The position numbers and the translations under genes were made by a program. DNA of 64,000 nucleotides from Lysobacterales bacterium (GTDB lineage Bacteria > Pseudomonadota > Gammaproteobacteria > Xanthomonadales > Rhodanobacteraceae): assembly GCA_002632325.1 (NCBI GenBank), contig NSJK01000016.1, positions 27,027 to 91,026 of the forward strand, written 5' to 3'. Under the pieces are notes generated by a model that saw only the letters and a program-made list of their open reading frames with translations, made no database searches and had not been told where the DNA came from. Positions 1 through 9,840 of this stretch are shown one piece after another (within the stretch, counting starts at the first letter, position 1; each line of letters begins with the position of its first letter).

Positions 1-1
1 G

Positions 2-1531
2 CTGGCAGCGGCCGCGGCCAGCGCTCCAGCCAGTGATCTGGATGCGGCTTCGGCGGCAGTCGTGGCGCCCGCGCAAGCGGCAATGCTGACGCCACCAGGC
101 CTGGTGCCATTGAGCTTTGACCCGAGCCTGGTCGTGAATACCGGCCCTGATGTCGGCCGCCGCGCGCTGTGGCCACCGTTTGAATCGGGTTGGTCGGATT
201 GGGATGTCGCACGTGGCGTCTATCCGTATTACGGCGGCTTTCCCCTGTACGCCTTGCGCGGCTACTACCTGGTCGTGCTGCAGTTCAAGACCCTGGTTTC
301 CGCGGATGGCTGGCGATGGTGGCTGACGCGGATCCGGCTCGACGGCAGCACCGACACGAGCTTTGGCAGCAACGGCTGGATGCTCATACCCAAGGCACCA
401 TCGCAACCGGATCCCAATGACGTGATCATCGCCAACGGGCGCGTCTATACGGCAGCAGGCGCTGGCAACATGGCGCTGCGGGCTGACTGCTATGAACTGC
501 AAGACACCAGCTTGCCCAAGTGCCCGAATTGGGGCTGGCCGAGCAACACCTATGACTTCGGTACCGGGTCGGGGACGGTCACGGCGATCACCCAGCCACA
601 TCTTGCCTATTACGCGGGTCATGGTCTGTACATCGCTGCGGTGATCGCGTTGCAGGGCACCGGGGAACTCATGAGCGTGTTGAAGATGAAGCTGGACAAC
701 GACCACGCTCCCGACCCCGCGTTCGGCGTGAACGGCTATTGGCGCGGCACACCCAGGTACCCCGGAGATGGCTTCAACCGCGCAGCGATCCGCGCCATTG
801 CCGTCGGCGCCGGTGGTTACGTCTTTGTCGGTGGATCGGAGTGGGCTTCAAACGAGGAACGTCAAACCGTGTTGTATACCATCCCGGCGACGACCGCCGC
901 CCCCATTCAACACCTCAAACGCAATCCCGGATATCCCTACAACGCTGATGGGGACACCGAGATCACCGCACTGAGCGCGACCGCCGACGGCGACATCGTA
1001 TACGCGGGCCGCTGGGCGTCGGGCCAGGCAAGCGAGCCCATGTTCGTCGGCCGCTATCGCGCATCGGATGGCGCCACGCCATCGGTTTGCCTTGGCGCGT
1101 ACGGAGCGTGCCAGCCCGATCCACCGTGGACGGTCTTCGGGGTCACCTACCGGCCGCACTCGGTACCGGTCGGTATCGTCCAGCGCGGAGACAACGGCGA
1201 TCTGGTGGTGTTGCAAAGCTTCTCGAATTCCGGCTCGTTCGGCGATGGACATACCTACAACCTGTTGCAGGAACTCAGTCACGACGCCAGCACAGTCATC
1301 GCCGATAGCGCAATCGGCTACGACTACCAGAGCCAGATGAGCGGAACCGGCCGGAACTCGGCGCCCGTCGCGCTCATGGCTGCGCCAAGATTGATGTCCG
1401 GTGGCGAGGACAGCCCGACAGTCATCGCGGTGGCGGGTTATCGCCAATGGAGCACCGTCGATTACGACGCCACGCTGACGGTGTTTTCGACCGACCGCAT
1501 CTTTGTCGATGACTTCGGCGGCGCACCTTGA
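2..1531 (+). CDS. Secreted delta-60-repeat-like protein, 5' end outside window
   Basis: The frame is open from the first bases of the window, so the true start and any signal peptide lie upstream. A GTG at 62 is in frame, but the alanine-rich run before it reads like the end of an exported leader. The body has repeats of the form LDGSTDTSFGSNG and DPAFGVNG, which match the delta-60 repeat style (an Asp followed by FG-x-x-G) found in large secreted beta-propeller-like proteins. The C-terminus ends in RIFVDDFGGAP. This resembles the IF-x-x-x-F tail of the protein at 57017-58084 and may be a shared export or anchoring signal. Function is unknown, probably extracellular. Confidence 0.6.
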   Translation: MAAAAASAPASDLDAASAAVVAPAQAAMLTPPGLVPLSFDPSLVVNTGPDVGRRALWPPFESGWSDWDVARGVYPYYGGFPLYALRGYYLVVLQFKTLVSADGWRWWLTRIRLDGSTDTSFGSNGWMLIPKAPSQPDPNDVIIANGRVYTAAGAGNMALRADCYELQDTSLPKCPNWGWPSNTYDFGTGSGTVTAITQPHLAYYAGHGLYIAAVIALQGTGELMSVLKMKLDNDHAPDPAFGVNGYWRGTPRYPGDGFNRAAIRAIAVGAGGYVFVGGSEWASNEERQTVLYTIPATTAAPIQHLKRNPGYPYNADGDTEITALSATADGDIVYAGRWASGQASEPMFVGRYRASDGATPSVCLGAYGACQPDPPWTVFGVTYRPHSVPVGIVQRGDNGDLVVLQSFSNSGSFGDGHTYNLLQELSHDASTVIADSAIGYDYQSQMSGTGRNSAPVALMAAPRLMSGGEDSPTVIAVAGYRQWSTVDYDATLTVFSTDRIFVDDFGGAP

Positions 1532-1612
1532 GAGCGTGCGCGTTGCGGGGTCGACGCGCCCGCGCTGCCCGGGGCGAGCCGACGCACGGTTTGCAGCCGG
1601 CGTCGGGATCGC

Positions 1613-2167
1613 TCAGTGTGCGCCGCCCATCGCCAGCGCGAGCATCCGTCGAGCGGCTTCCCAGTCGCGTTTGATGGTGCGCTCGGCCAGCCCTTCCAAC
1701 TCGCCGATCGCGCCGAAGGTCAGGCCGGCGAAGAAGTGCAGTTGCACCACGCGCGCAGCGCGCTGATCGATTTTTTCCAGTTCGTTCAGCGCCTGGTCCA
1801 GCGCCAGCACTTCGGCCGCCTCGGCAGGCGTGTCGGGCAGATGTTCGTTGAGCGTGACCTGCAGCGCCGCACCGCCACGCTTGTCGGCACCGATGCGGCG
1901 GGCGTGATCGACCAGCACCTGGCGCATCGCGCGCGCGGCCAGCGCCATGAAATGCTGGCGGCTCTCGAGCTTGAGCGTTTGCGCGGAGACCAGCTTGAGA
2001 TAGGTCTCGTTGACCAGCGCGGTGGTCGACATCGTCTGTGCGCTACCGCCGAGCTGGCGATGGGCACAGCGGCGCAGCTCGTCATAGAGCAGCGTGAACA
2101 GGCGGTCGTGTGCAGTGGGGTCACCGCCCTCGGCGGCTTCCAGCAGGCGGCTGATGCTGTCGTTCAT
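1613..2167 (-). CDS. ECF-type RNA polymerase sigma factor
   Basis: This 184-residue protein has the layout of the sigma-70 ECF subgroup that is often encoded beside Ser/Thr protein kinases (TIGR02999-type). The N-terminal half reads RLLEAAEGGDPTAHDRLF and then STTALVNETYLKLV. Region 2 follows with FMALAARAMRQVLVDHARR. Region 4 near the C-terminus (FGAIGELEGLAERTIKRDWE) supplies the helix-turn-helix for -35 recognition. The kinase gene lies immediately upstream on the same strand, about 190 bases away, so kinase and sigma factor probably form one signalling unit. No anti-sigma factor is visible nearby. The family call is firm; the target genes are unknown. Confidence 0.9.
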   Translation of the reverse strand: MNDSISRLLEAAEGGDPTAHDRLFTLLYDELRRCAHRQLGGSAQTMSTTALVNETYLKLVSAQTLKLESRQHFMALAARAMRQVLVDHARRIGADKRGGAALQVTLNEHLPDTPAEAAEVLALDQALNELEKIDQRAARVVQLHFFAGLTFGAIGELEGLAERTIKRDWEAARRMLALAMGGAH

Positions 2168-2355
2168 CGATCCTCATCGGGTGATTCCCCCGTGGCCAGC
2201 CTCCGCGGTTGGCGCGGGCACATTGTAGCGATATCGCAAGGCATCACGCGGCTGGCTGGACCGGCGCTTGCGACGAGCGGTTGCGCGGACCTGCGCGTTG
2301 CTGCAGTCCACTGCGCACGCCGAGCAACAGGCGTGCCGGCGCGATGGCGGGCAGA

Positions 2356-5121
2356 TCAGGGCGTGGCTGGGCCGACCTCGTTGTCGAGCGCCTGCAGCCA
2401 GGCCGCGTAGGTGGCGTCCAGCGGCAGCAAGGCCGTGATCCTCGCGTCGAGTCGTTGCAGATCGTCATGACGCGCGGTCGTGGATTGCGGCGCGGTCGGA
2501 TGCGCCGTGACAAGGTCGGCGCAGGTGCGGACCTGCGCCGCATCGGTACCGAACAACAGGCGTGCCTGCGAGCAGGCCAGTGCCTGTTCGGCGGGATCGC
2601 CCAGTCCGGCCAGACCCGCATGGGCCTGCCAGGCCAGTGCGCTGAGCGGTCGCCCCTGGCGGTCGAGTTCGGCGAGCGTCTCACGCCAGTGCAGCCGCGC
2701 CTGAGCCGCATCACCCTCGCGCAGTTCGGCCTGGGCGAGCCAGAGCAGGGCCTGTGGCCGCTCACGCGCTTCCTCGGGAGACTGCTGCCAGGCGCGGCGC
2801 AGGGCAGCGGCGGGACTGTGCGGGTCGGCGCGTGCGCCGACCATGCGCAGGAACCAGCGGCGTGCGTCGTCTTCGCCACCGACGCGGGCAAACTCCACAT
2901 CGGCGGCCGCGAGCAGGGGCAGTGCCTGATCGATCTGCCCGAGGTCGATGAGGGTCGAGGCCAGTTCCACGCGCATGGGAGCGGCATCGAGCACACCGCC
3001 ACCGGTTCCGGTCAGCGCCAGGCGCTCGGCTTCGCGCAGCAGCCTGAGCGCGGACTGCGTGTGGCCGATTCGACGTTGGGCTTGCGCGTAGATGAGCAGG
3101 GACGCGGCGGTGTAAAGGCTGTCGCCGAACATCTGCCGGGTGCGCGCTGCCAGGGAGGACAGTTCGCGTGCGGCCTGCGCCGGCGCATCGGTTTCGGCGA
3201 CCAGCGCCCAGGCCGTCAGTGCGGCATGGCCGAGCGTGGCCGCAGTGCTGTCGGCATCGGCCATCGCCAGCGTGCGCGAACGTTGCTCGGCCGCCAGCGC
3301 CGCCGGGTAGCGCCCGAGTGCGCGCTCGGCCTGGGCGACGTGCCACCAGGCTTCGCGCAACTCGCGCAATTGCCCTGGGTCGACCGCGTGCGCCACCTGC
3401 AATGACAAGCGTTGGGATTCGCGCAGGCGCCCGCGGTCGCGTGCGAGGTTGGCACGCAGTGGCAGCGTGGCGCTGCGCAGTTGCGGGAGACCCGCTGCGG
3501 CGCTGGCGTCGAGCAGATCGAGCGTGGCTTGTGCACCGTCGAAGTCACCCGTGTAGAACTGCACGTGTGCCAAGCGCAGGCGGGCGTGGAACAGACGCTC
3601 GGGGTCGACGTCGGGCTGGGCTTGCAGCGTCGCTGCGGCCTGCGTGGCCGCGGTCTTGGCCAGTTTGATGTCGCCGGCGACCGTGAACAGCCGGGCCAGT
3701 GCGTAATACATGTCGGCACGCGCATAGGGCTGATCGGCCAGTTCGCCGTCCACGCGCTGCAGCGCGCGTTCGGCCAGTTCCAGTGCCGTGGGCTGGTGAC
3801 CGGCGTTGCGCCAGGGCTCGGCCTGGGTGAAGACATTGAGCATGAATTGCTGCGAAGCGCGCGCGCTGGCAGCCTCGGCGGTCGCGCGCCGTGCCTGGGC
3901 TCGCGCCTCGGCCGCCTGCCACAACGCGAAGCTGACGGCGACGAGCAAGGCCAGCGCCGCGACCATGCCGGTGCCGACCGCCAGCGTGTGGCGACGCACG
4001 AACAACCGCGCCCGATAGCCCAGGCTGTCGGGCCGCGCCAGGATGGGCTGACCGTGGTGCCAGCGGCGCAGGTCCTCGGCCAGTGCGTCGACGCTGGCGT
4101 AGCGCCGCGCGGACTCGGCATCGGTCGCGCGCGCCACGATCACGCTGATGTCGCCGCGCAACTGGCGCAACGGAATCGGCGCTGACATGGGTGTGTTGCC
4201 GTGTGCCCGCACCAGCTGGCGCGATGCCTGCGATGCGGTGGGGGCGTCGCTGTGGCGCGTGCCGGTCAGCAGTTCGAACAGCAGCACGCCGAGCTGATAG
4301 ACATCGGTGGCGGTGCTGATGGCGCCGCCGTCGATCTGCTCGGGCGCCGCATACGCGCGCGAGAGGAAGCGCGCGTGCAGCACGGTCTGTTCGGCGGCGC
4401 TCTCGTCATCAAGCAGTTTGGCGATGCCGAAATCGAGCAGGTGCGGATGCCCCTCGACATCGACCAGCACGTTGCCGGGCTTGATGTCGCTGTGCACGAC
4501 GAGCTGGCGGTGTGCATGCGCCACCGCTTCGCACAACTGCAGGAACAGCGTGACGCGTGCGGCCAGGCTTGCCTGCGTGCGCTGCGCCCAGTCGGCCAAC
4601 GGACTGCCGTCGACATATTCCATGACCAGGAACGGCTGGCCCGCCTCGGTGATGCCGCCGTCGAGCAGGTGGGCGATGTTGGGATGGTTGAGGCTGGCCA
4701 GGATGCGTCGCTCGCGGCGCAGACGCTCGAGTACCGCGGCGCTGTCCATGCCGCGCTTGATCAACTTGAGCGCGCCGCGCTGGAGGAACCCATCGCCCTG
4801 CCGAGTGGCGAGGTAGACCATCCCCATGCCGCCGTGTCCGAGTGGGCGCTCGATCACCCAGTTGCCGATGCGCGTGCCGTGCGGCAGTGGGTCGACGTGT
4901 CCGTCGATCTCATTCAGGCGCGCGGCCATGCTGGCGGCGTCAGTGTCGAGCAGACTGGGTTGGCTGCCGCCGAGCAGGTCGCGCAGCTGCGCAAGCGCGC
5001 CGGCATCATCGGCGCATTGCTGCACGAGCCATGTCGCACGCTCACCTTCGTCGACGTCGAGCGCTGCACGCAAGAGACCGTAGAGATGGCGGTGTCGATC
5101 GAGATCGGCGGCGTCGGTCAT
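2356..5121 (-). CDS. Membrane Ser/Thr protein kinase with C-terminal TPR-like region
   Basis: This 921-residue protein starts with a PknB-type kinase domain at about residues 85-350. It has the glycine loop GHGGMG (95-100), a lysine in ALKLIKRG (K119), the catalytic loop HSDIKPGN (210-217) and DFG (230-232), so it should be active. One transmembrane segment lies at about 380-401. The rest is a long alpha-helical region with repeated ALA/LAR/AEL patterns typical of TPR sensor domains, here predicted to be periplasmic. The arrangement matches the kinases that travel with TIGR02999-type sigma factors, and such a sigma gene follows at 1613-2167. The signal sensed is unknown. Confidence 0.92.
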   Translation of the reverse strand: MTDAADLDRHRHLYGLLRAALDVDEGERATWLVQQCADDAGALAQLRDLLGGSQPSLLDTDAASMAARLNEIDGHVDPLPHGTRIGNWVIERPLGHGGMGMVYLATRQGDGFLQRGALKLIKRGMDSAAVLERLRRERRILASLNHPNIAHLLDGGITEAGQPFLVMEYVDGSPLADWAQRTQASLAARVTLFLQLCEAVAHAHRQLVVHSDIKPGNVLVDVEGHPHLLDFGIAKLLDDESAAEQTVLHARFLSRAYAAPEQIDGGAISTATDVYQLGVLLFELLTGTRHSDAPTASQASRQLVRAHGNTPMSAPIPLRQLRGDISVIVARATDAESARRYASVDALAEDLRRWHHGQPILARPDSLGYRARLFVRRHTLAVGTGMVAALALLVAVSFALWQAAEARAQARRATAEAASARASQQFMLNVFTQAEPWRNAGHQPTALELAERALQRVDGELADQPYARADMYYALARLFTVAGDIKLAKTAATQAAATLQAQPDVDPERLFHARLRLAHVQFYTGDFDGAQATLDLLDASAAAGLPQLRSATLPLRANLARDRGRLRESQRLSLQVAHAVDPGQLRELREAWWHVAQAERALGRYPAALAAEQRSRTLAMADADSTAATLGHAALTAWALVAETDAPAQAARELSSLAARTRQMFGDSLYTAASLLIYAQAQRRIGHTQSALRLLREAERLALTGTGGGVLDAAPMRVELASTLIDLGQIDQALPLLAAADVEFARVGGEDDARRWFLRMVGARADPHSPAAALRRAWQQSPEEARERPQALLWLAQAELREGDAAQARLHWRETLAELDRQGRPLSALAWQAHAGLAGLGDPAEQALACSQARLLFGTDAAQVRTCADLVTAHPTAPQSTTARHDDLQRLDARITALLPLDATYAAWLQALDNEVGPATP

Positions 5122-5203
5122 GCTTGCTCCGGATGTCGAGGTCGGTCCGTGACAGCCTTGTGCAGACCGAAACTGATCGAGCAGCTCGCGCGCCGGTGGG
5201 GCC

Positions 5204-6586
5204 TCATGCTGCGGTCAGTGGCTGCAGTCTTGCCCGAACCCGCGCATCGGCCTTGGCGAGACCGATGTCGTCGAGGCGGTCGTGGCCATCGGCCAGCTCA
5301 TGCAGCAGGGCGTCCTGGATTGCGCCGCGCGCGAATGCCTGCGCATAGGGCATGCGCGAGAAGGTCACCATCCAGTAACGCGGCACGAAGCGGTCGGGAT
5401 GCCGGTCGGCGAGCACGCGGCCGAGTTCACGGCGCAGCAGAAAACCGGGATCGGCAACCGAGTCGCGCATCTCGACATAGTTCTCGAGCGCCATCGCTGC
5501 GATCGCGGCGGCATTGGGTCGACGTCGGCGCTCGAACTCGGCGAAGATCCACGCCGAATCCTCATCGTGCGCCGCGAACAACTCGGCCAACTCGACCGCA
5601 TCCTCGAAGCCGCAATTCATGCCCTGACCGTGGAACGGCACGATCGCATGGGCGGCATCGCCGAGCAGCAGAGCGCGACGGTCCAGATGCCAGTGGTCGA
5701 GATAGAGCGTCGCCAGCGTGCCGACCGGATTGCCGGAAAAATCCGCGTCAAACTCGGGCAGCATGGGCAACAGGTCGGCGAAGTCGCGCTCGAACAGCGC
5801 ACGTGCCGCGCCGGCATTGTTCACTTGCGCAAAACTCGGTGCGCCCTGATTGGGCAGGAACAGCGTGACCGTGAAATGGCCTTCTGCATTGGGCAAGGCG
5901 ATGCACATGTAATTGCCGCGTGGCCAGATGTGCAGGGCGTTGGCTTCGATCGCGAAGGCCGTCGCGGCGTCGGCAGCGCCGCGCGAGGGAATCTCCAGTT
6001 CCTTGTAACCGTGGCCGAGTTCCTCGATGCGCTCGCCCAAGGCCTGCGCGCGGTTCATCGCGGCGCGCAGCGACGAACCAGCGCCATCGCAACCGAGCAC
6101 GAAGGGCGTCTGATGCGTGTGCGTCGCGCCGCTGGCTTCATCGACCAGTTGCAGGGTCACCTCGTCGGCAAATCGCGCATCGTGCAGACGCTGCTCGAAC
6201 CGGAAGCGCGCACCGGCACGTTCGGCGGCATCGATCAGGGCGATGTTGAGGCGGCCACGACTGAGCGACCAGATCACCTGGCTGTCGTCGCGTCCATAGC
6301 GCAGCAATTCGCAATGCCCATCGCGGTGGTGAACCATGCGTCCACGCATCATCACCGCCAACCGCATGACTTCCTCACCCAGCCCCGCGAGTCGCAATCC
6401 GTGCAGGCCACGCTCGGCCAGTGCCAGATTGATCGAGCGTCCACCTGCGTAGCCAGCCACGCGCGGATCACGGCGCCGTTCGAATACCTCGACCGCGAAG
6501 CCGCGTTGCGCGAGCAGGCAGGCGAGCAGGGCTCCGACCAGACCGCCGCCGACGATCGTGACTGCTGGTGACGCGGGATTGGGCAT
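5204..6586 (-). CDS. kmo: Kynurenine 3-monooxygenase
   Basis: This FAD-dependent hydroxylase converts kynurenine to 3-hydroxykynurenine in the tryptophan-to-quinolinate pathway. The N-terminus has the dinucleotide fold VGGGLVGALLACLLAQRG followed by VFERR. The FAD-contacting motif LLGDAAHAIVPFHGQGMNCG lies in the middle, as in bacterial and eukaryotic KMO. The start is set at the ATG of MPNPASP, which places the Rossmann motif near the N-terminus; a start 10 codons upstream is possible. Length (460 residues) fits the family. No other kynurenine-pathway gene lies beside it, and nadA/nadB at 45745-48233 give a second route to quinolinate. Confidence 0.9.
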   Translation of the reverse strand: MPNPASPAVTIVGGGLVGALLACLLAQRGFAVEVFERRRDPRVAGYAGGRSINLALAERGLHGLRLAGLGEEVMRLAVMMRGRMVHHRDGHCELLRYGRDDSQVIWSLSRGRLNIALIDAAERAGARFRFEQRLHDARFADEVTLQLVDEASGATHTHQTPFVLGCDGAGSSLRAAMNRAQALGERIEELGHGYKELEIPSRGAADAATAFAIEANALHIWPRGNYMCIALPNAEGHFTVTLFLPNQGAPSFAQVNNAGAARALFERDFADLLPMLPEFDADFSGNPVGTLATLYLDHWHLDRRALLLGDAAHAIVPFHGQGMNCGFEDAVELAELFAAHDEDSAWIFAEFERRRRPNAAAIAAMALENYVEMRDSVADPGFLLRRELGRVLADRHPDRFVPRYWMVTFSRMPYAQAFARGAIQDALLHELADGHDRLDDIGLAKADARVRARLQPLTAA

Positions 6587-6652
6587 CGTGGTGGATCCTC
6601 GAATGCGGGCGAGCATGCCGCAAAGCGGCAGTTGCTGGCGAGTCGGGTGCGC

Positions 6653-7330
6653 TCACGCGGAGATGGGCCGCCTCGCGATGATCGCAAAGCTGTTGAAAGG
6701 CGTGCCCTGCCACAAAGGCTGCACCTGTGCGCTCAGGCCGGCGACCTGCAGCGGCGCGTCGATTTCCTCGCGCGTCGGAAAGTGCAGGGCCGGGCTGGCG
6801 ATCCAGCCGATGGCGTGGATGAAACGTTCTTCGAGCTGGGTCAGACGAAACCGCCAGCCCGGCGTGCGCAGCACGCTGCGCACGATCAGCAGCGCGCCGG
6901 GCGCCACGCGTGCTGCGGCTTCCTGCAGCAGCGCGGCCTGTTCCGCGCGCGGCAGGTAGTGCAGCACGTCGAGCAGGGCGACATGCCCGGAAAATGCGGG
7001 CAGGCTCTGTGCGCGTTCGTCGTCGAGCCGAAACTGCACGAGTCCCGCGGCGGCGTCGCGCGCGGCAGCGATCTTGCCGGCATCGAAATCGAGGCCGTGA
7101 TAGGTGCCGTGCCAGCCACACTCGCGCAGGTAGAAGCCGAGCAAACCCAGACCGCAACCGATGTCGAGCAGCGGAATCGTGCCGCCATCGATCCAGGTCG
7201 CGGCGGCGGCAAACACCGGATCGTGGCGCAGCTTGCCGCGCGCATAGCCGGCATGGCTGCGGCGGGCGAAGCGCTGCGCGATGCGTTCGATGGCATCGCT
7301 GTCGGCTCGGAGTGGCATCCGTGTTCCCAT
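6653..7330 (-). CDS. Class I SAM-dependent methyltransferase
   Basis: This 225-residue protein has the methyltransferase motif I LLDIGCGLGLLGFYLRE, then HGLDFDAGKI for motif II, VALLDVLHYL for motif IV and RVAPGALLIVRSVL for the following strand. It should use S-adenosylmethionine, but nothing in the sequence fixes the substrate. The start is taken at MGTRMPLR (7330); the internal ATG at 7318 is an equal alternative. It lies about 65 bases upstream of kmo on the same strand and faces away from slyD. Similar proteins occur in aryl-polyene/xanthomonadin clusters, but no such cluster is seen here. Confidence 0.8.
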   Translation of the reverse strand: MGTRMPLRADSDAIERIAQRFARRSHAGYARGKLRHDPVFAAAATWIDGGTIPLLDIGCGLGLLGFYLRECGWHGTYHGLDFDAGKIAAARDAAAGLVQFRLDDERAQSLPAFSGHVALLDVLHYLPRAEQAALLQEAAARVAPGALLIVRSVLRTPGWRFRLTQLEERFIHAIGWIASPALHFPTREEIDAPLQVAGLSAQVQPLWQGTPFNSFAIIARRPISA

Positions 7331-7447
7331 GCGGCGGGGGCTTGAATGTACCCGAGCCGACCACGACCGCAAGACCAGCCGATCGGTGCCGATGACGCAT
7401 TTGCCACAGCCTGCTATGCTCTCGCGCTTTTTCATGCGGAGTGTGTC

Positions 7448-7936
7448 GTGAACGTCGAGGCCAACAAGGTCGTTTCCTTCCATTACAGCGTCAGCGATGG
7501 CGGCAGCGAGCCGGTCGACTCCTCGCGTGAGCGCGGCCAGCCGTTGAGCGTGCTGATCGGCCACGGCAACATCATTCCGGGACTGGAGCAGGCCTTGCTC
7601 GGTCATGGCGTGGGCGACACCTTCGAGGTCAGCGTCGAGCCGGCGCAGGCCTATGGCGAGCGCCGTGCGAACTTCACCCAACGCGTGCCCAAGAAGTATT
7701 TCCAGCAGGGCGAGCGCCTGCGCCCGGGCGACATCACCGTGCTGCACACGCGCGAAGCCGGTGCCCGCACCGTGGTCGTGCACAAGGTGGGTTCGAGCGT
7801 GATCGATGTCGATCTCAACCATCCGCTGGCTGGCAAGACCCTGCGTTTCGATGTCGAGATCACGGACATCCGCGACGCCAGCGAAGAGGAAATCTCGCAC
7901 GGCCACGCGCATGGTGCGGGCGGTCACGAGCATTGA
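7448..7936 (+). CDS. slyD: FKBP-type peptidyl-prolyl isomerase, SlyD family
   Basis: This 162-residue protein catalyses cis-trans isomerisation of prolyl bonds and acts as a chaperone. It has the split FKBP domain with the inserted flap (IF) domain. The start region VVSFHYSVSDG is followed by GHGNIIPGLEQALLG and VEPAQAYGER, both typical of SlyD. It ends in a short histidine-rich tail (HGHAHGAGGHEH) that would bind nickel or other metals. The start is the GTG at 7448, preceded by GGAG at 7438-7441; an upstream ATG in frame would add 34 residues unlike the family. A hairpin lies just after the stop. Confidence 0.92.
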   Translation: MNVEANKVVSFHYSVSDGGSEPVDSSRERGQPLSVLIGHGNIIPGLEQALLGHGVGDTFEVSVEPAQAYGERRANFTQRVPKKYFQQGERLRPGDITVLHTREAGARTVVVHKVGSSVIDVDLNHPLAGKTLRFDVEITDIRDASEEEISHGHAHGAGGHEH

Positions 7937-7946
7937 TCCGCGCTTG

Positions 7947-7971
7947 ACGCCGATCGTGCGATGATCGGCGT
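7947..7971 (+). terminator. Hairpin after slyD
   Basis: ACGCCGATC (7947-7955) and GATCGGCGT (7963-7971) form a perfect 9-bp stem with a 7-base loop, just after the slyD stop. There is no run of T behind it, so it is at best a weak intrinsic terminator or an mRNA-stabilising hairpin. Confidence 0.35.
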
Positions 7972-7995
7972 CCCGTCTTGCTGGCACTGCCTGCC

Positions 7996-9729
7996 ATGAC
8001 CGGTCTGTCATTGCCGACCCCGCTATCGCCGCGCGAACGTCGCGAGTTCTGGTGGTTCATGCTGTTCGCCGCGCTCTTGATCGGCGCCGGCATCGGACTG
8101 CGCGATCCCTGGCCGGCCGACGAGCCGCGCTTCGTGCTGGTTGCGCGGCAGATGATCGAATCGGGCAACTGGCTGTTCCCGCATCGCGGCATCGAGCTGT
8201 ATTCGGACAAGCCACCGCTGCTGTTCTGGTTGATGGCCGGCACGTTCGAACTGCTGCGCTCCTGGCGCATCGCCTTCCTGCTGCCGTCCCTGCTCGCGAG
8301 CCTCGCCACGCTCGCCCTGGTGTGGGACCTGGGCCGGCGCCTGTGGAACCATCGCGCCGGTCTGTACGGCGCGATCGCGGTGCTGTTCGTGCTGCAGTTC
8401 ATGTATCAGGCCAAGCGCGCGCAGATCGATCCGCTGGTGACCTGCTGGATCACGCTCGCCAACTGGGGCTTGCTGTTGCACTGCCTGCGTGGCCCGAATT
8501 GGCGCGCGTACTGGCTCGGATGTTTCGCTGCGGGCCTGGGCGTGATTTCCAAGGGCGTGGGTTTCCTCGCGCTGCTGATGCTCCTGCCGTATGCCTATGC
8601 CCGCCTGCGCAACTGGCCGGGCGTGACGCACACCGCGCACTCGGCCTGGCGCTGGAGTCTTGGCGCGCTCGCCTTCCTTGCGCCGATCCTGCTCTGGGGC
8701 GGCGCGGTGCTGATTGCGGCGCATCTGCACGGCGCACCCGAGTACGCCGCCTATGTCGATGACCTGTTCCTGCGCCAGACCGCCAAGCGCTATGCGGCTT
8801 CGTGGGCGCATGTGCAGCCGTTCTGGTATTTCCTGCCGGTGATCGTGTTCAACTGGTTTCCGCTGTCACTTGCCTATCCGGCGCTGCTGCCGCGCTGGTG
8901 GCGCGATCTGCGCGACCGTGAGGCGCGCGTGATGCTGCTCTTGGCATGGTCGGCGCTGCTGCTGGTGTTCTTCAGCATCCCCAGCGGCAAGCGTGATGTA
9001 TACCTGATGCCAGCATTGCCGATGGTGGTGCTGGCAATGGCACCGCATTGGGAGACGCTGTTGCGATCGCGCGCCCTGCGCATCGCCGCGTTCACGATTG
9101 CCGCCCTGCTCGGCGCATTGCTGCTGGGTGTTGGTGCCTGGGCTGCGCTGGGACATTGGCCGCGTTTCGAGAAATTGCTTGAACAGCGCGAGCTCGAAGA
9201 CATCGCCGGCGCAGTGTGGGGCATGTTCCTCGCGGTCGGTGCAGGCTTCGTGCTTGCGGCGTTGTTTCTGCGCCCACGGCGCGGCGTGCAGGCGCTGCTC
9301 ACGGGTCTTGCCGGTCTGTGGCTGGTGTGGAGCCTGTGGGCCACGCCCTTGCTCGATGCATCGAGTTCGGGCGCAGCGATCATGCAGCGCGCCCGCACGC
9401 TGGCGGGTGCCGACGTCGAGCTGGGCTTGGTCGCGTGGAAGGAACAGAATCTCTTGATGGCGCAAGGCCCGGTGCGCGATTTCGGTTTCCGCGCGCCGTG
9501 GACGACCCAGTTTGAACGTGCCACGCACTGGCTCGCCGAGGATACCGCGCACCGGCGCATCTTCATTCTTGAGCAGGCCATGCGCGAGATGGGCGCGTGC
9601 GTCGACGCCAGCCACGCCGTGCATGTGGGTCACGCCAATCGCCGCGAATGGATGCTGCTGCCCGCCGTGGCCGTGGTCGTCGGCTGCGTGCCGGCGGCCA
9701 AGGACAATGGCGACGGCGAAGAGCCTTGA
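7996..9729 (+). CDS. Membrane glycosyltransferase, GT39/ArnT-like
   Basis: This polytopic membrane protein (577 residues from the ATG at 7996; a TTG at 7978 is also possible) resembles bacterial GT39 family transferases, which move sugars from a polyprenyl phosphate to lipid A or proteins. The first periplasmic loop has DPWPADEPRFVLVARQM with the acidic residues expected at the active site, followed by FPHRGIELYSDKPPL. About eleven hydrophobic segments follow. A small C-terminal periplasmic domain reads GLVAWKEQNLL. The acceptor is unknown. It follows slyD in the same direction but is probably transcribed separately. Confidence 0.85.
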   Translation: MTGLSLPTPLSPRERREFWWFMLFAALLIGAGIGLRDPWPADEPRFVLVARQMIESGNWLFPHRGIELYSDKPPLLFWLMAGTFELLRSWRIAFLLPSLLASLATLALVWDLGRRLWNHRAGLYGAIAVLFVLQFMYQAKRAQIDPLVTCWITLANWGLLLHCLRGPNWRAYWLGCFAAGLGVISKGVGFLALLMLLPYAYARLRNWPGVTHTAHSAWRWSLGALAFLAPILLWGGAVLIAAHLHGAPEYAAYVDDLFLRQTAKRYAASWAHVQPFWYFLPVIVFNWFPLSLAYPALLPRWWRDLRDREARVMLLLAWSALLLVFFSIPSGKRDVYLMPALPMVVLAMAPHWETLLRSRALRIAAFTIAALLGALLLGVGAWAALGHWPRFEKLLEQRELEDIAGAVWGMFLAVGAGFVLAALFLRPRRGVQALLTGLAGLWLVWSLWATPLLDASSSGAAIMQRARTLAGADVELGLVAWKEQNLLMAQGPVRDFGFRAPWTTQFERATHWLAEDTAHRRIFILEQAMREMGACVDASHAVHVGHANRREWMLLPAVAVVVGCVPAAKDNGDGEEP

Positions 9730-9840
9730 ACAGGGCAGGTACGCTTCTTGGATGCCTGATGAAACTTGCGATCGACCTGCGGGAAATGAACACGGCCCGC
9801 TATTTCCCCTAGACTCGCCGTATCGAATGCGAGGTGCGCG